Below the pieces are notes generated by a model. It saw only the letters and a program-made list of their open reading frames with translations. It searched no databases and was not told where the DNA came from. DNA of 64,000 bases, taken from contig NW_004454181.1 in assembly GCF_000283155.1 (NCBI RefSeq), positions 20,286,292 through 20,350,291 of the forward strand, written 5' to 3'. Position 1 is the first letter of the stretch; each line of letters opens with the position of its first letter. This DNA is from Ceratotherium simum simum. Lineage: Eukaryota; Chordata; Mammalia; Perissodactyla; Rhinocerotidae. The position numbers were made by a program, and so were the translations under genes. This document shows, one piece after another, positions 1 to 10,775 of the stretch.

Positions 1-150
1 AGGGACACTTAGGTTGCTTCCACTTCTTGGCTATGGTGAATAATGCTGCAATGAACATAGGGGTGCATAAGCCTCTTTGGATTGTTGATTTGAGGTTCAT
101 TGGATAGATTCCCAGTAGTGGGATGGCTGGGTCATAGGGTAACGGATATA
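1..150 (-). mobile_element. L1 (LINE-1) 3'-region fragment, antisense
   Basis: The text around GGGATGGCTGGGTCATAGGG and AATAATGCTGCAATGAACAT is the reverse complement of the well-known stretch near the end of L1 ORF2. The fragment is cut by the left edge of the window. The right boundary is approximate. Confidence 0.75.
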
Positions 151-349
151 TTTTTGATGTTTACTTTCCCAAAGCAATCTACTTTAATTTTCTGATTATA
201 AAAAACAATATTTTACAACAATAGGTAGAAATTCTAAAATGCATACTGTTTTGAAAATACTGTATAAAAGATAGAAAATATGTATAATACACACATTTTG
301 TTGTTTTTGCTAAATAAAATGACTTACTGCCCAAAAAAAAAAAAAAAAT

Positions 350-748
350 GAGAACAGTGACTTCTACTAAAGGGAACAAACAAATCAAACTATGACCTCT
401 TACTAAGCTAGGAATCAAAGAAAATTTTCTTAATATATTTAAAGTATATATCAGACCATAGCAGAAAGCATAAAAAGGAAAGGACAAAATCACTATTATT
501 TGAAATCATAATTAACTTCCTAGAAAATCCAAGGGAATCAACTGAAAAACTATTTAAACTAATAAGAGAGTTCAATGTGAGGTAAGATACAAAGTAAATA
601 AACAAAAATTAATAACTTTCCTATGTGCCAGCAAAAATCCATTGTAAAATTTCCTATTGAAGAAAGAACCCATTTACATAGAAATAAAAAATGTAAAATT
701 CCTAAGAATAACTTAAACAGAAAAAGATCAAGACCTATATAGATATAG
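350..748 (+). mobile_element. L1 ORF2 fragment, sense, internally deleted
   Basis: The segment AGAAAATCCAAGGGAATCAA followed by an 'aactgaaaaactatttaaactaataagag' type run corresponds to the L1 reverse-transcriptase region just after the FADD motif. The part near 410-470 matches an upstream block of the same ORF with intervening sequence missing. It carries many stops and is dead. An ERE inserted at its right end. Confidence 0.75.
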
Positions 749-750
749 AT

Positions 751-997
751 TTTTTTTTTGGTGAGGAAGATTGGCCCTGAGCTAACATCTGTTGCCAATC
801 TTCCTCTTTTTGCTTGAGGAAGATTGTCCCTGAGCTAACATCTATGCCAATCTTCCTCTATTTTTCATATGTGGGTCCCTGCCACAGCATGGTTTGATGA
901 GCAGTGTGTAGGTCCGCGCCCAGGATCCAAACCCGTGAACCCCAGGCTGACAAAGCAGAGTACACAAACTTAACCACTACATCACCAGGCCAGCCCC
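751..997 (-). mobile_element. ERE SINE (short form with two tail units)
   Basis: Read on the minus strand it starts GGGGCTGGCC and ends in an A-run (T-run at 751-759). Two copies of the GAGGAAGATTG...GAGCTAACATCT tail unit are seen at 762-806 and 817-861. The head is diverged from the tRNA-like promoter consensus. The flanking duplication (AGATATAGAT against AGATGTATAT) is weak, so the insertion is probably old. Confidence 0.93.
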
Positions 998-999
998 AA

Positions 1000-1445
1000 G
1001 ATGTATATATTTTTTAATCTTTTAAATAAACCCAGGCATAACTGAAAAGTATCAAGCAATCTGAAGCTTAAACGCATGATGCTATAAAGGGCTTGTGGAT
1101 CTGAACTCCTTTCTGTCATTAATTTTATTCTTGGTGAATTCTCTACCTAGAAATAATGATTTTGCTTCATTAACGACCAGCCCTTTCCAGCCCTGGGTAA
1201 TGGGAGAGCAACAGAATGCAGTTTAAACTTTTTGCCTGCTGAAAGCCAATCAAAGGATATGGTTCTGAGATTGCTGTAGCTCTGACCAACAACACAGCCA
1301 CCTAACTGTTCAAAAACACTTGGACTCATCTGAGAAGACTGAAGATAAATGCCATAGAATGAAAGTTTACATTTAATATAAACACAGTATGTGTTAAATA
1401 AATAATGCTTACATGTCCAAAATTGTCATGTCTTGATTACAATAA
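1000..1445. other. Unassigned AT-rich stretch
   Basis: No gene, RNA gene or recognisable repeat is seen. It may hold decayed L1 remnants beside the L1 and ERE to its left. Confidence 0.4.
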
Positions 1446-1449
1446 TAAA

Positions 1450-1540
1450 ACTTCTTAATTTTACACAGCACCTTCACATGCAATGTCTCACTTCATCCTC
1501 ACAAAAACTCTATAAAGTAAGTAGTGCAGGTGTGATTTTT
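1450..1540 (+). mobile_element. MIR-like SINE fragment
   Basis: CTTCATCCTCACAAAAACTC with TATAAAGTAAGTAGT resembles the MIR core (consensus: atcctcacaacaaccctatgaggtaggt). Short and diverged. Confidence 0.5.
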
Positions 1541-1587
1541 AAACACTACTATATATAAAGCATATATCTGCTCCATGGCATACATAA

Positions 1588-1806
1588 GCAGTGTGCTAAA
1601 TGTTCAACACACAATAACTCATTCAATGATGTATATGATATCACTCTGAGATTGGTGTTATTACTATGATGCTTATTTTATGGATAAGAAGCTGAGGCAG
1701 AGATAGGTTAAAAATCTAATTACAGAGCCAGTAAGTGGCGGAGTTATGATGAGCCCAGCTAAGTCTGACTTCAAAAGCTTCACTCTTAAACCCTTACACT
1801 ATGCTT
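1588..1806 (+). mobile_element. MIR SINE
   Basis: The landmarks appear in MIR order: GTGCTAAATG, ATAACTCATTCAATGA, TTATTTTATGGATAAGAAGC, CTGAGGCAGAG, CCAGTAAGTGGCGGAG, then CTTAAACCCTTACACTATGC. This is a near full-length ancient tRNA-derived SINE in sense orientation. Confidence 0.85.
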
Positions 1807-1847
1807 CTTCTGACGGTGATGGTATTATTATGATTCTTATCACAATC

Positions 1848-1873
1848 AGCAGTAGCAGCAGCAGCAGCAGCAT
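1848..1873. repeat. (AGC)n trinucleotide microsatellite
   Basis: About eight AGC units interrupted once by AGT near the start. It is in noncoding DNA and no open frame makes it a polyglutamine or polyserine tract. Confidence 0.9.
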
Positions 1874-1883
1874 TATTACCTAT

Positions 1884-2272
1884 TGCATTAGTTTGCTCAG
1901 GCTGCCATAACAGAATAAAACAAATTTGGTAACAAACAACAGAAATTTATCTTCTTACAGTTCTAGAGGCTTGAAGTTCAAGATCAAGGTGCCAGCAGGA
2001 TTGGTTTCCGGTGAGGTCTCTCTCCTTGGCTTGCAGACAGCTGCCTTCTGCAATTTTACATGACACATGTAAAATTCCTCACATGGCCTTTCCTCTGTGC
2101 ATGCACACCCTGGTATCTCTTCCTCTTCTTATAAGGACACCAGTCCTATTGGATAAGGTCCCCACTCTTATGACCTCATTTAACCATAATTACCTCCTTA
2201 AATGCCTTATCTCCAAATACAGTCATATTAAGGGTTAGAGCTTCAACCTATAAATTTCAGTCCATAACATCT
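1884..2272 (-). mobile_element. MLT1-type MaLR LTR (solo, antisense)
   Basis: The plus strand shows reverse-complement MLT1 landmarks in order: TTAGTTTGCTCAGGCTGCCA, CAGAAATTTATCTTC, TCAAGATCAAGGTGCCAGCA, ATAAGGACACCAGTC, ATCTCCAAATACAGTCA, TTTCAGTCCATAACA. No internal region is present. It appears to sit inside a MIR, whose 3' part resumes at about 2274. Confidence 0.88.
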
Positions 2273-2273
2273 A

Positions 2274-2400
2274 TACCTAAAGATAAGGAAACTGAGGTGC
2301 AGGGAAGTTAATGGACTTGCTAAGGACACATAACTATAAAGCAGAGGAACTTAGGCTCAAACCTAAATATACCCAAGTCTAAATCCCATGTTCTTTCCAA
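2274..2400 (+). mobile_element. MIR SINE 3' part
   Basis: AAGGAAACTGAGGTGCAGG and GACTTGCTAAGGACACATAA match the second half of MIR. It may be the continuation of MIR sequence upstream of the MaLR LTR. Confidence 0.75.
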
Positions 2401-3045
2401 TTCCCCACAGTAATTATTCACACTGTGGGAAGGGAAGTGGTATGTAAACAATGCAAAAGAACAGATAATACAAAAGTCATTTTCATTCTGCTTTGGAACA
2501 CTCAGTATATATTTTCAAACCCTGTTTTATCTTCATCATTATTTCTAAACTGCCACTAAAATGAGTTTGCATTGCCTTGCTGTGCCTTCACCCATACCTC
2601 CAACCTGAGAACAAAGAGGGGTAGCCCAAAACCAAATGGACATGCATTGATTGCAAAGACAGCAGGACATTAAAATTCTACCATAGCTAAACCAGAACTG
2701 ACTGTATGTACTTTGATATAGTCAGAGAGAAAGGGCTATATAAATTCAAATTGCTCTCCTACCTGGATATTTAATTCAACTTCATGGGGTCCTAGAATGC
2801 AGGTACAGTATTATTTTCCAGATAGATTCATTCATTCATTTATTCAGCTAGCATTTATGGAGCAGGGTCCACCAATCATTCAATCCTAAACTAATTCATT
2901 TAGTCAATGGATGGCACTGCCCTTTTTACTTTCCCCCAGACACAGACCTGTGCAGTCAGGAAAGGGACCTTTCTTGGGGTTTTCTCTCAATGTCTCCACC
3001 CATATCCTTCCACTCCAAACCCCTAAACACCAAAATAAGATGGTC
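2401..3045. other. Unassigned stretch
   Basis: No gene seen. An ATTCATTCATTTATTCAGC run at about 2826-2850 may be the reversed end of an L2 or MIR-like element, but too little follows to call it. Confidence 0.4.
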
Positions 3046-3049
3046 TATC

Positions 3050-3210
3050 TCTAGCAATAGGTATTGTTATTGTGCTTATTTTACAGAGAAGAAAACTGAG
3101 ACGGAAGGGATAAAGTTCAATGTCATACAATTTATGAGTGGTAGTGCCAGGATTAGAACCCAAGCAGCCTGATGCCAGAGACTACACTTGTATCTGCTAT
3201 GCTATGTATA
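3050..3210 (+). mobile_element. MIR SINE
   Basis: TTATTTTACAGAGAAGAAAA, CTGAGACGGAAGG, GTGCCAGGATTAGAACCCAA and CTGCTATGCTATG follow MIR order in sense orientation. Confidence 0.8.
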
Positions 3211-3310
3211 CTTCTTGATATATTTCTTTAATTCCTTTATCAACATAAGAACTGAAGGAAAGTTTAGGCTTGCAAAGTTTAGAAAGACTTATCTAAAGAA
3301 AGGAAATCTT

Positions 3311-3490
3311 TTTTTCTCCCCAAAGCCCCAGTACATAGTTGTTATCATAGTTGTAGAGTTGTAGCTCTTCTATGTTGGACGCCGCCTGAGCATGGCTTGA
3401 TGAGCAGTGAGTAGGTCTGCACCCAGGATCCGAACCAGTGAACTCCGGGAATGCACTAACATAACCGCTACGCCACTGGGCCGGCCCCAT
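3311..3490 (-). mobile_element. ERE SINE (single-body form)
   Basis: The minus-strand head starts at GGGGCCGGCCC (right edge about 3488) and the body ends in the ACTGGGGCTTTGGGGAG motif before the A-run. A 13-bp duplication with one mismatch flanks it: GAAAGGAAATCTT at 3298-3310 and GAAGGGAAATCTT at 3491-3503. Confidence 0.95.
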
Positions 3491-3504
3491 GAAGGGAAAT
3501 CTTA

Positions 3505-3600
3505 AGGTGAAAACATAAGGCCTGAGAAGTCAAGGGATTTGTCCAAGGCCACCCAGTGAAGCAGGAGACAAACAGTGCTCAGAACATGGATTCCTTGCCT
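3505..3600 (+). mobile_element. MIR SINE 3' fragment
   Basis: GTCAAGGGATTTGTCCAAGG and CCACCCAGTGAAGCAGGAG correspond to the MIR block 'taacttgcccaaggtcacacagctagtaag'. Confidence 0.65.
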
Positions 3601-3819
3601 TACCATCCTGACCCACTTTCAGGGATCTAGCACCCCCATAATTCTGGAAGGTAAGAGAACCTCAAGCCCCAGCCCACTATCCATTGTCCACTTGAGCATG
3701 GCATTCCCTCCACGCGTCCCAGTGAGCACAGGGAGGGCGTACATATCCTGCACAGTGCCCCATTATGGGTAATTCCCCCAATGGGGTAAGACTAAGAATG
3801 AAACATAAATATAATAGAA

Positions 3820-5525
3820 GAGGTAATGTATGATATGTAAGAAGGGGCTAAGTGCTAAGGAAAAGAAAATAGAGTAAAGTAAAGGGAGTAAGGAGTGCCC
3901 CCTGTGGGGTGAAGGAGGGGGAGGAGTTGGAGTTACAGTTTTAACCAGTGTAGTCAGGGTGGGCCTCATTGAGAAGGTGACAACTGAGCAGAGAACTAAA
4001 GGAGATAAAGGACACTGCCAGGCAGATATCTGAGGAACAGGCATTCCAGGCAAAGGGAACAGCATACTGCAAAGGTCCCAAGGGGAGTGGACAGGGAGAT
4101 TGGTCAGGAGGTTATTTTGTAGTAATCCTAGCTAGAGATGATAGTGGCTAGAGATATCTAGCGGATAGAGATAGAGGTTGAATTCTGGATATATTCTGAA
4201 GGCCAAGTCCACAGTATTTCCTGACAGATTGGTTGTGGGAGGCAAGAGATAAAGTGTTCAAGCATGTCTCCAAGTTTTTGGCTTGAGCACATGGAAGGAT
4301 GGAGATGCCATCAACTGAGAAGAGAAAGGCTGTGGATGAAGCAGGTTTGGGGTGGGAGTGGAAAGGAAGATCAGGGATTCAGTTTGGGACAAGTTGAGTT
4401 TGAGATGTCTATCAGATATCCAAATGAAGAAGCTGAGTAGGCTGCAGAATGTATGAGTCTGAGGTTCAGGAGAGAAGTCTGGCTGAAGATGTAAAGTTGA
4501 AAGTCATCAGCACAACAGACGGCATTTAAATCCAGGCAACCAGCCAAACTCTCCAAGGGAGCGAAAGTAGATAGAAAAAAGAGGAAGACTAAGGACAGAG
4601 CCCTGGGGCATTCCAACATTCAGAGGTCAGGAAGAGGAGAAACAGGAAAGGAGATTTGGAAGCAGCAACCAGCGAGGTGGGAGGAGAACCAAGCAAGTGT
4701 GTGGTGTTCTGGACACCAAAGGAAGAAAGCGTATCAAGAAGGAAGAAGTGTTCAGCTATATCAAAAGCTGCCAATAGGTCACGTAACATGAGTTCTGAAA
4801 AATGAGCACTAAATTAAACAACATGGAGGTCACCTGGTAACCTTAACAGAAACAATTTTGATGGAAGGATATGGGCGCAAAAGCTTGATTGGGGCGGATT
4901 TAAGCGAGAAAAAAGGGAAGAGGGCCGGCCCAGTGGTGCAAGCAGTTATGTGTGCGCGCTCCGCTGTGGCGGCCCAGGATTCGCTGGTTCGGATCCTGGA
5001 CGCGCATCGACGCACCTCTTGTTAAGCCATGCTGTGGCAGCGTCCCATATAAAGTGGAGGAAGATGCGCACGGATGTTAGCCCAGGGCCAGTCTTCTGCA
5101 GCAAAAAAGAGGAGGATTGGCATTGGATGTTAGCTCAGGGCTGGTCTTCTTCACAAAAAAAAAGAAAGGAAGGGGAGAAAATGAAGACAGCACAATGACC
5201 AAAGAAATGGGGTCACAATTAGCGTGAAAGGTAGAATCAAGAGAAAATTTTTTTTAAGATGTGAAAAATAACAGCATATTTAAATGCTGATGGGAATGAC
5301 TCAGTAAAGAGGAAGAGATTGAGGCTGTAGGAAAGAGAGAGAAGAATTGCTGAAATAATGTCCTTGAGTAGGCAAGAGGCCAGGGTCTAGGGCACAAGTG
5401 AAGGAATTTACCTTTAGATAGAAGCATGAGTAATTCATTTATCACAACAGGCCCAGACAGAGTCTATGGGTGCAGATGCTGGTGGATGGGGTTACGTATA
5501 GGTGCTCGGGAGAGGGACTGTCAAT
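3820..5525 (-). mobile_element. L2 (LINE-2) ORF2 and 3' region, antisense
   Basis: A long antisense L2 copy interrupted by an ERE at 4923-5169. On the minus strand, 4619-4371 reads through part of the reverse transcriptase: LECPRALSLVF followed by ADDFQLYIF. The catalytic box, usually YADD, is CADD (codons at 4503-4514), so the tyrosine is lost. Further landmarks are CATTCCAGGCAAAGGGAACA at 4039-4061 and TCCTTGAGTAGGCAAGAGG near 5360. Stops and indels break all frames; it is a fossil. Confidence 0.85.
4923..5169 (+). mobile_element. ERE SINE (short form with two tail units)
   Basis: It begins GGCCGGCCCAGTGGTGCAAG, has a B-box-like GGTTCGGATCC near 4987-4997, and ends with two GATGTTAGC-CAGGGC tail units and an A-run. 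It inserted into the L2 copy, so it is younger than that copy. Confidence 0.95.
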
Positions 5526-5529
5526 AAAT

Positions 5530-6135
5530 AAAGACTAGTGAAGGAAGCAGGGCCAGGCCATGAAGGACCATACAAACTTCCATAAGTGGTCCAGACTTGA
5601 TTCTGAGTGCAATATAGAGTGACATTAAACTTTTAGGCAAATTTTTTACTTTATAAAACTTATTCACAAGAATATGTAAAACAGATTTAAGGTGGAAATA
5701 GAACCTAAAAAGAGAGACCAATTAGGAAGATGTTGATGATGTCTAGATGAAAGAAGATGACTTAACACAAATAATGGCAATAGGAATAGAAAGAAGTTGG
5801 TAAATTTGAAATTTTTAAAGCAATGGATTCAAAAGGACCTGATAATCAATCGAATATGATGAAAGGGGGCTGGGAGTTGAGAAATGACCTCCGTCTCCCG
5901 GCTCCGGCAACTGGAAGGATAGACCTACCATTCATTACCTAAGGAATTCAAGAGGAAGAACACAATTGGGATAGAAGATAAATAGCTGGTTTCTGACCTC
6001 TTGGGTTTTAGACATCTATGGGGTACCCACAGTGAGGACGTCTCCCAGGTCATGGATTATGTAGAGCAGGAGCTGAGGAAAGAGCTCTGATTTGGAGCTA
6101 AAGGTCTGGGAGTCATTCTAGACAGTTACTGCTAT
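5530..6135 (-). mobile_element. Second L2 fragment, antisense
   Basis: The text from GGGCCAGGCCATGAAGGACC onward, with GACCAATTAGGAAGATG near 5717 and TCTGGGAGTCATTCTAGAC near 6105, repeats the order of L2 segments already seen in the upstream copy. It is therefore a separate, more decayed L2 copy lying in the same orientation. Confidence 0.65.
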
Positions 6136-6621
6136 AACATGGACAGGGTCTGAGCGATTAACTGATGCGTGTAGTGCTGTCTGCTCCTACACACAATGGT
6201 CCAGACCACTCTACTTTTACAGGACTCCTCCCTTTGACTTCAGTTGTCTCCCCGATGTCAACAGAACCAGTTTTTAATCTGTCTTTGTTTTACCTTTCCG
6301 GTATCTGTATAAAGGCATGAGAATACTAGTCTGGCAGAATAAAATAACGGACCTTCGTCACAGCAACTCAGAGACATTTTCCATTTTCAATTTTATGGAT
6401 ACTTTCTTGCTAGTTAAGGTTTTAGATAAAAGGATGCTACTATAAAATGCATTCTAGTTCTTAACTACAAACAACATTTTTACCATGTGCTACTGTGGAT
6501 GACACAAGCATTGTTTGTCTCCATCTACAAGATTAGCAAAAAGCTAATTATCTAAAGCAGTGTTTCCTAAAATGTGGACACATACCCCTCTCTGTGCAGT
6601 CAAGATGTTTTTAGGTGATAT
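6136..6621. other. Unassigned stretch, possible hAT end near 6557
   Basis: CAGTGTTTCCTAAAATGTGG at 6558-6577 looks like the terminal repeat of an hAT-Charlie element, but the rest of an element could not be followed. Nothing else is recognised. Confidence 0.35.
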
Positions 6622-6635
6622 GGGAGATGATTTTA

Positions 6636-6832
6636 TAATTTTATTTATTTTTTCCCCCCAAAAGCCCCAGTAGATAGTTGTATGTCATTGCTGCACATCC
6701 TTCCAGTTGCTGCATGTGGGACGCGGCCTCAGCGTGGCCAGAGAAGCGGTGTGTTGGTGGCGCCCGGGATCCGAACCCAGGCCGCCAGCAGCAGAACACG
6801 CGCACTTAACCGCTAAACCACGGGGCCGGCCC
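6636..6832 (-). mobile_element. ERE SINE (single-body form)
   Basis: Complete copy, A-rich end to GGCCGGCCC head. It is flanked by a perfect 14-bp duplication, GGGAGATGATTTTA, at 6622-6635 and 6833-6846. The well-kept head and perfect duplication indicate a fairly young insertion. Confidence 0.97.
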
Positions 6833-6981
6833 GGGAGATGATTTTAGATGGTACATGAACATGGCACTAAACAACAATGACTTTCATTGCAAGAAAGTTT
6901 ATTTCATTTTCCATTTTCTTCCAACCCTTCTGATTAGGCCAGTGCAAAGAGAAAGACACACTTTGATGCTAGTGTGTCTTT

Positions 6982-7232
6982 TGTGTGTGTGTGTGTGTGT
7001 GTGAGGAAGATCAACCCTGAGCTAACATCTGATGCCAATTCTCCTCTTTTTTCTGAGGAACTCTGGCCCGAGCTAACATCCATGCCCATCTTCCTCTACT
7101 TTATATGGGACTCCGCTACAGCATGGCTCGACAAGCAGTGCGTTGGTGCGCACCCAGGATCCGAACTGGCAAACCCTGGGCTGCCGCAGAGGAGCGCGCG
7201 CACTTAACCACTTGCGCCACCGCGCCAGCCCC
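6982..7232 (-). mobile_element. ERE SINE (short form) with (TG)n end
   Basis: The usual poly(A)/T tract is replaced by (TG)n at 6983-7003. Two tail units and a recognisable head follow, ending GCGCCAGCCCC. A perfect 15-bp duplication, TGCTAGTGTGTCTTT, flanks it at 6967-6981 and 7233-7247. Confidence 0.96.
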
Positions 7233-7247
7233 TGCTAGTGTGTCTTT

Positions 7248-7970
7248 ACTGTCTGCTAGTATCCCTTTATTACAGAGATAAAGCAGGCCTTGGGTTCAGA
7301 GCCTTCCACAAACCACAGCTTCTAATTAGAACTCAATAACATTGTTTTATTTTCATTGTATTTATTTTTATACTTAACTTTTATTTGTGGCAAATGGTTT
7401 CCATTTATAGCATGGATACCAAATGTCCTTCTCGAATAGATTAAGTATTTTAAAGTGAATCAGTTACAAGAAAAATATTAAGTAAAAGATGGTTCTTGAA
7501 TATGTCCAAAAACATGAAGATGGTAGTATTAACAGATACTTAAGAAAAGTAAAATTTTGACTCATATAAAATAACACGTTAAAGATTTTATTTATTATTT
7601 AACTCATTACTTAAATGAGGGAACCAGGCAGATGATATAACCAGTTCAAAGGAGAAGTCAAAGAAGCACAAATGTACATTACTTAAAAGAATATTAATGT
7701 GGAAACGGACACAAAACCAACTTTTGCATGGGGGCCGAAGCAATGTCCCTCCACTGGACAGAATTCATTTGCATATCAAGAAACAAGAATTATCTTGCTT
7801 TGCTATCTGTTATCTATAATTTACAGAGTAATAAAATATTTCAAGGGCAATGAAAGGCAAGAATCAAACATTCTGGAAGGGTGTGCTCTAAACAATACAT
7901 AGTTTTTCATTGAATCCCTGGTCCAAGGCAATTTATAGTCCAAATCCTAGGGAGGCAGCATTGAATAGAT
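7248..7970. other. Unassigned AT-rich stretch
   Basis: No gene or named repeat is recognised. Short open frames here lack splice or codon support. Confidence 0.4.
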
Positions 7971-7974
7971 GAAA

Positions 7975-8155
7975 AGGTACACAGTCAGTGGAGGTCTGGA
8001 AATCTGGAGTCTTGACCCTGCAACTATATGAGCTTGGGCAACTAATTTCTCCTTTTGGCCTCAGATTACTTATCTGAAAATGAAGGACCTGGACAAGACA
8101 CTTTCCAAGGGTCCTACATGTTATGAAATTCTCAGGTTCATGATACTTAAACCTC
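7975..8155 (-). mobile_element. MIR3-like SINE, antisense
   Basis: On the plus strand: TCTGGAGTCTTGACCCTGC, GCTTGGGCAACTAATTTC, GGCCTCAGATTACTTATCTG, then CTGGACAAGACACTTTCCAA and a 'cctacatgttatgaaattct' tail. This is the reversed MIR3 layout. Confidence 0.7.
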
Positions 8156-8884
8156 CAGGAATTTAGCTGTATAAGAGTGGCATGTTGAAACAATACTTGT
8201 ATTTTTATTTTGAAAAAGTATCTCTTATTTTCTTAACCTGGAATTGGCTTGCTCTCCAGCCTTCTCAGAGCCAAAGCAGGGAAGTTTCCTCCATTTACTC
8301 AGACCAGAAGAGTAGTCAACGGACAAGTAACCAGTGATCACCATTCATACACCAATGACTGTGTTAGAAACAGGGTGTCTTCCTTTGTGTTCATCTTGTA
8401 ATTAAGACTTTGCTGAAATCCAACAAATATACTTCATTTATCATCATCATTATTACTATCATTAATAACCAGAGAAGTCCCAGCTTCCACTGGCTACCAC
8501 ATCATATCATTAACTTCCTTCTCCCTGAACTAGCTGCAGGTCCCACTCCTGCTTAGAAAGTTCCTATGTCGTGGGAGGTATTAACATAGTTATTTTTAAA
8601 GTAATTTGATATGAGAATTTCAGAGATGCACAGTTCAATTTCTGTACCCCCTTCTGAGTTTTTCTGGACCACCATTTTAAGGAAGCTGGATTAATATAAT
8701 TTACATTGAATCCAATTCTTTCCTTTCTCGAGCGACAGGCAATGGGGACAAGGCAGAGGTTAAGAGGACTACACTTCATGACCTTACATCAGGGAAGAGC
8801 CTAGGGAGTGCAAATACTGTCTTTTTCTCCTCAAACGTACTCCTGAATTGTCTTGGTACCCTGCCAGAGCTGGAGTGAAAAACT
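8156..8884. other. Unassigned stretch
   Basis: No gene or clear repeat. Minus-strand frames of up to about 70 codons here are unsupported. Confidence 0.4.
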
Positions 8885-9090
8885 AAGAGGGTGGGCTTTG
8901 CTGCCAGCAAGTTTTGGATCTGACATTTATCAAGCAAATTCATCCATTTCTCTGCACCTTGGTTTCCTGATCTGATAAAAAAAAATTCTCATAGAATCAC
9001 AGGGTTTTTGTGAGGCTTAAAATTAGGTATGTAAAACACTTCGCACAATGCCAGTACACACTTAACAAATGTTACCTGTTGTTGCAACTG
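8885..9090 (-). mobile_element. MIR SINE, antisense
   Basis: TTTCTCTGCACCTTGGTTTCC, TTTTTGTGAGGCTTAAAATT and CACTTCGCACAATGCCAGTA follow reversed MIR order. Confidence 0.75.
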
Positions 9091-9984
9091 CCCCGTCCCT
9101 ACCTGACTGCACTTGGAATTGGAAAACAGAAGTAACCTCAAAAATAAGCATTCTTTCACTCAGTCATTCAACAGATATTTTCTCCCTTAAGCCATTTCAA
9201 TTATTTTCCATTATAAAAATTGTAATACAAGTTTATTAACATCTGCAGTCAGTGTTGGAAAGTATATACACCAAAGAATTAGGAGTAATTTCTGAAGTGT
9301 GGGATTAGGAGAATTTCACTTCATACGGGCAACACTGCAGAGTTTTGTTGAGTAACACATATATATATCATTATTATAAATTTTTTTAAAGATTTCCGTT
9401 TTGAGAAAACTGATATATGCAAGTACCGTGAGTACATGATAGCTTGCAAAAACAGAAAAAGAAGAAAGAAAAGACTCTTCCTCCTACCACTCCAGCTATC
9501 ATTGTTGTAACTCCTCTGAAAAGCCAGGAAGGGTTGATTCCTGCAGAATGTTAATAAAAGATCCTGGATACAAGCGTAACAGCTCTGGAAAGCTGGAGTT
9601 CTTAAAATTTGGAAGATCATGGATCCCACTAAGTATGTGATGAAAGCCATGGACCTTCCTCCAAGGGATAGTGCATACACAAAATAGCTGCACACAATTA
9701 CAGGGTGGTCCTAAATCTCCTGAGATTTGTCAAGGTACAACAAACCCTAATATTAATGTCTGCGGTACCGTATACCACTAACAATATCTTTCACCTATCT
9801 GCCTATTTGACTAAAAGCATACCAAGAAGGTCCCATGGCCAAAAATATCTTCCCCACAGGCCTGACTCTGGCTGGCACCTAATAGCTCACTATTAAGGAA
9901 TTCCTTTGAATCAAGGCATTATTACCTAAAAAACTGCCAGACATTTATAAGACCCCAAGAGATTTAACATATTAAAGCTTGTAT
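9091..9984. other. Unassigned stretch
   Basis: Nothing recognised. A minus-strand open frame of 124 codons (9321-9695) has no splice context and no familiar motif, and is treated as chance. Confidence 0.4.
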
Positions 9985-10265
9985 CATTCATTCATTTATT
10001 TTTACAACAAATATTTATCAAACACATGCTATATTTCAGGCAATAGGGTAAACAAGATAGTTTTCCTTGAACTCAGTCTAGTGTGTAGGAGGGGATGGGC
10101 AGAGAGATGGACAATAAACATGTAAACAAACTAATTAGTGCTGTAATTGGTTAATGATGGTGCTATGAAGAAAAGAAAACAAAGTAATGGAACAAAATGG
10201 CTTGGAGAGGACAATTTTACATAGGGTGCTCAAGGAGGCTTTCTGTAGACCTGCCTGGTGACAAT
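9985..10265 (-). mobile_element. L2 3' end, antisense
   Basis: ATTCATTCATTTATTTTTAC with CAACAAATATTTATCAAACA, then GACAATAAACATGTAAACAA and GGTGCTATGAAGAAAAG, is the reversed L2 3' end followed by the upstream L2 segment. Confidence 0.8.
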
Positions 10266-10517
10266 AAGCCTGTAGTATTAAAATATGTGAAGAAAGACAT
10301 TTCATGTCAGTCATGAAAAGGTTCGTTGAATCTGCATATCACATTTTTTCTCAGATGAAGGCAGCTTTTAAAAATAAGAAGAGAGCAAGTCGAGAAAAGA
10401 AGATACCACAGAGAGAGAAGGAAGAGGGCAACCACAGGGGAGTCACAAATAGAGAGAAAGATTGAGAAAAATGGGTAGGGAAGAGAGGTAAAAGGCCAGA
10501 CATGTGATTATACTATG

Positions 10518-10700
10518 GAATAGTTAGAATCTTTTCAGCTGCAAGTAATACACATCTGGCTCAAACTGGCTTAAATAATAGGGAATTTTACTGGCTTACA
10601 CAGGTGGAAATTCAGAAGTAATGCAGGATTTGGGTGTGATACCATCAGGGCTCCAGCTCTGGTTTTCTTTGATTCTCAACTATGTCCTCCTCAGTAGAGA
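10518..10700. repeat. Old interspersed repeat, family not named (copy 1 of 2)
   Basis: GCTGCAAGTAATACACATCT and CTCAAACTGGCTTAAATAAT match the start of a common mammalian interspersed repeat. A longer copy in the same orientation lies at 49258-49815. The family name could not be fixed by eye. Confidence 0.6.
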
Positions 10701-10775
10701 CAGAGATAGAGATAGAGATGAGTAGAGATAGAGATGATAGAAAGGTATAGAAATAGACACAGGAATAAATATAGG
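10700..10775. repeat. GATAGA-rich low-complexity tract
   Basis: Imperfect runs of AGAGATAGAGAT and ATAGAAATAGAC. A simple-repeat tract. Confidence 0.8.

Noticed and set aside
179..605. Overlapping minus-strand open frames of 65-104 codons as genes
   Set aside because: They lie antisense to an L1 fragment in AT-rich DNA, have no splice or start context, and read as low-complexity hydrophobic peptides.
1848..1873. (AGC)n as a coding polyglutamine or polyserine tract
   Set aside because: It sits in MIR and MaLR sequence with no open exon around it.
9321..9695. 124-codon minus-strand frame as a gene
   Set aside because: A second frame is open over the same bases, no splice sites frame it, and the peptide resembles nothing known.
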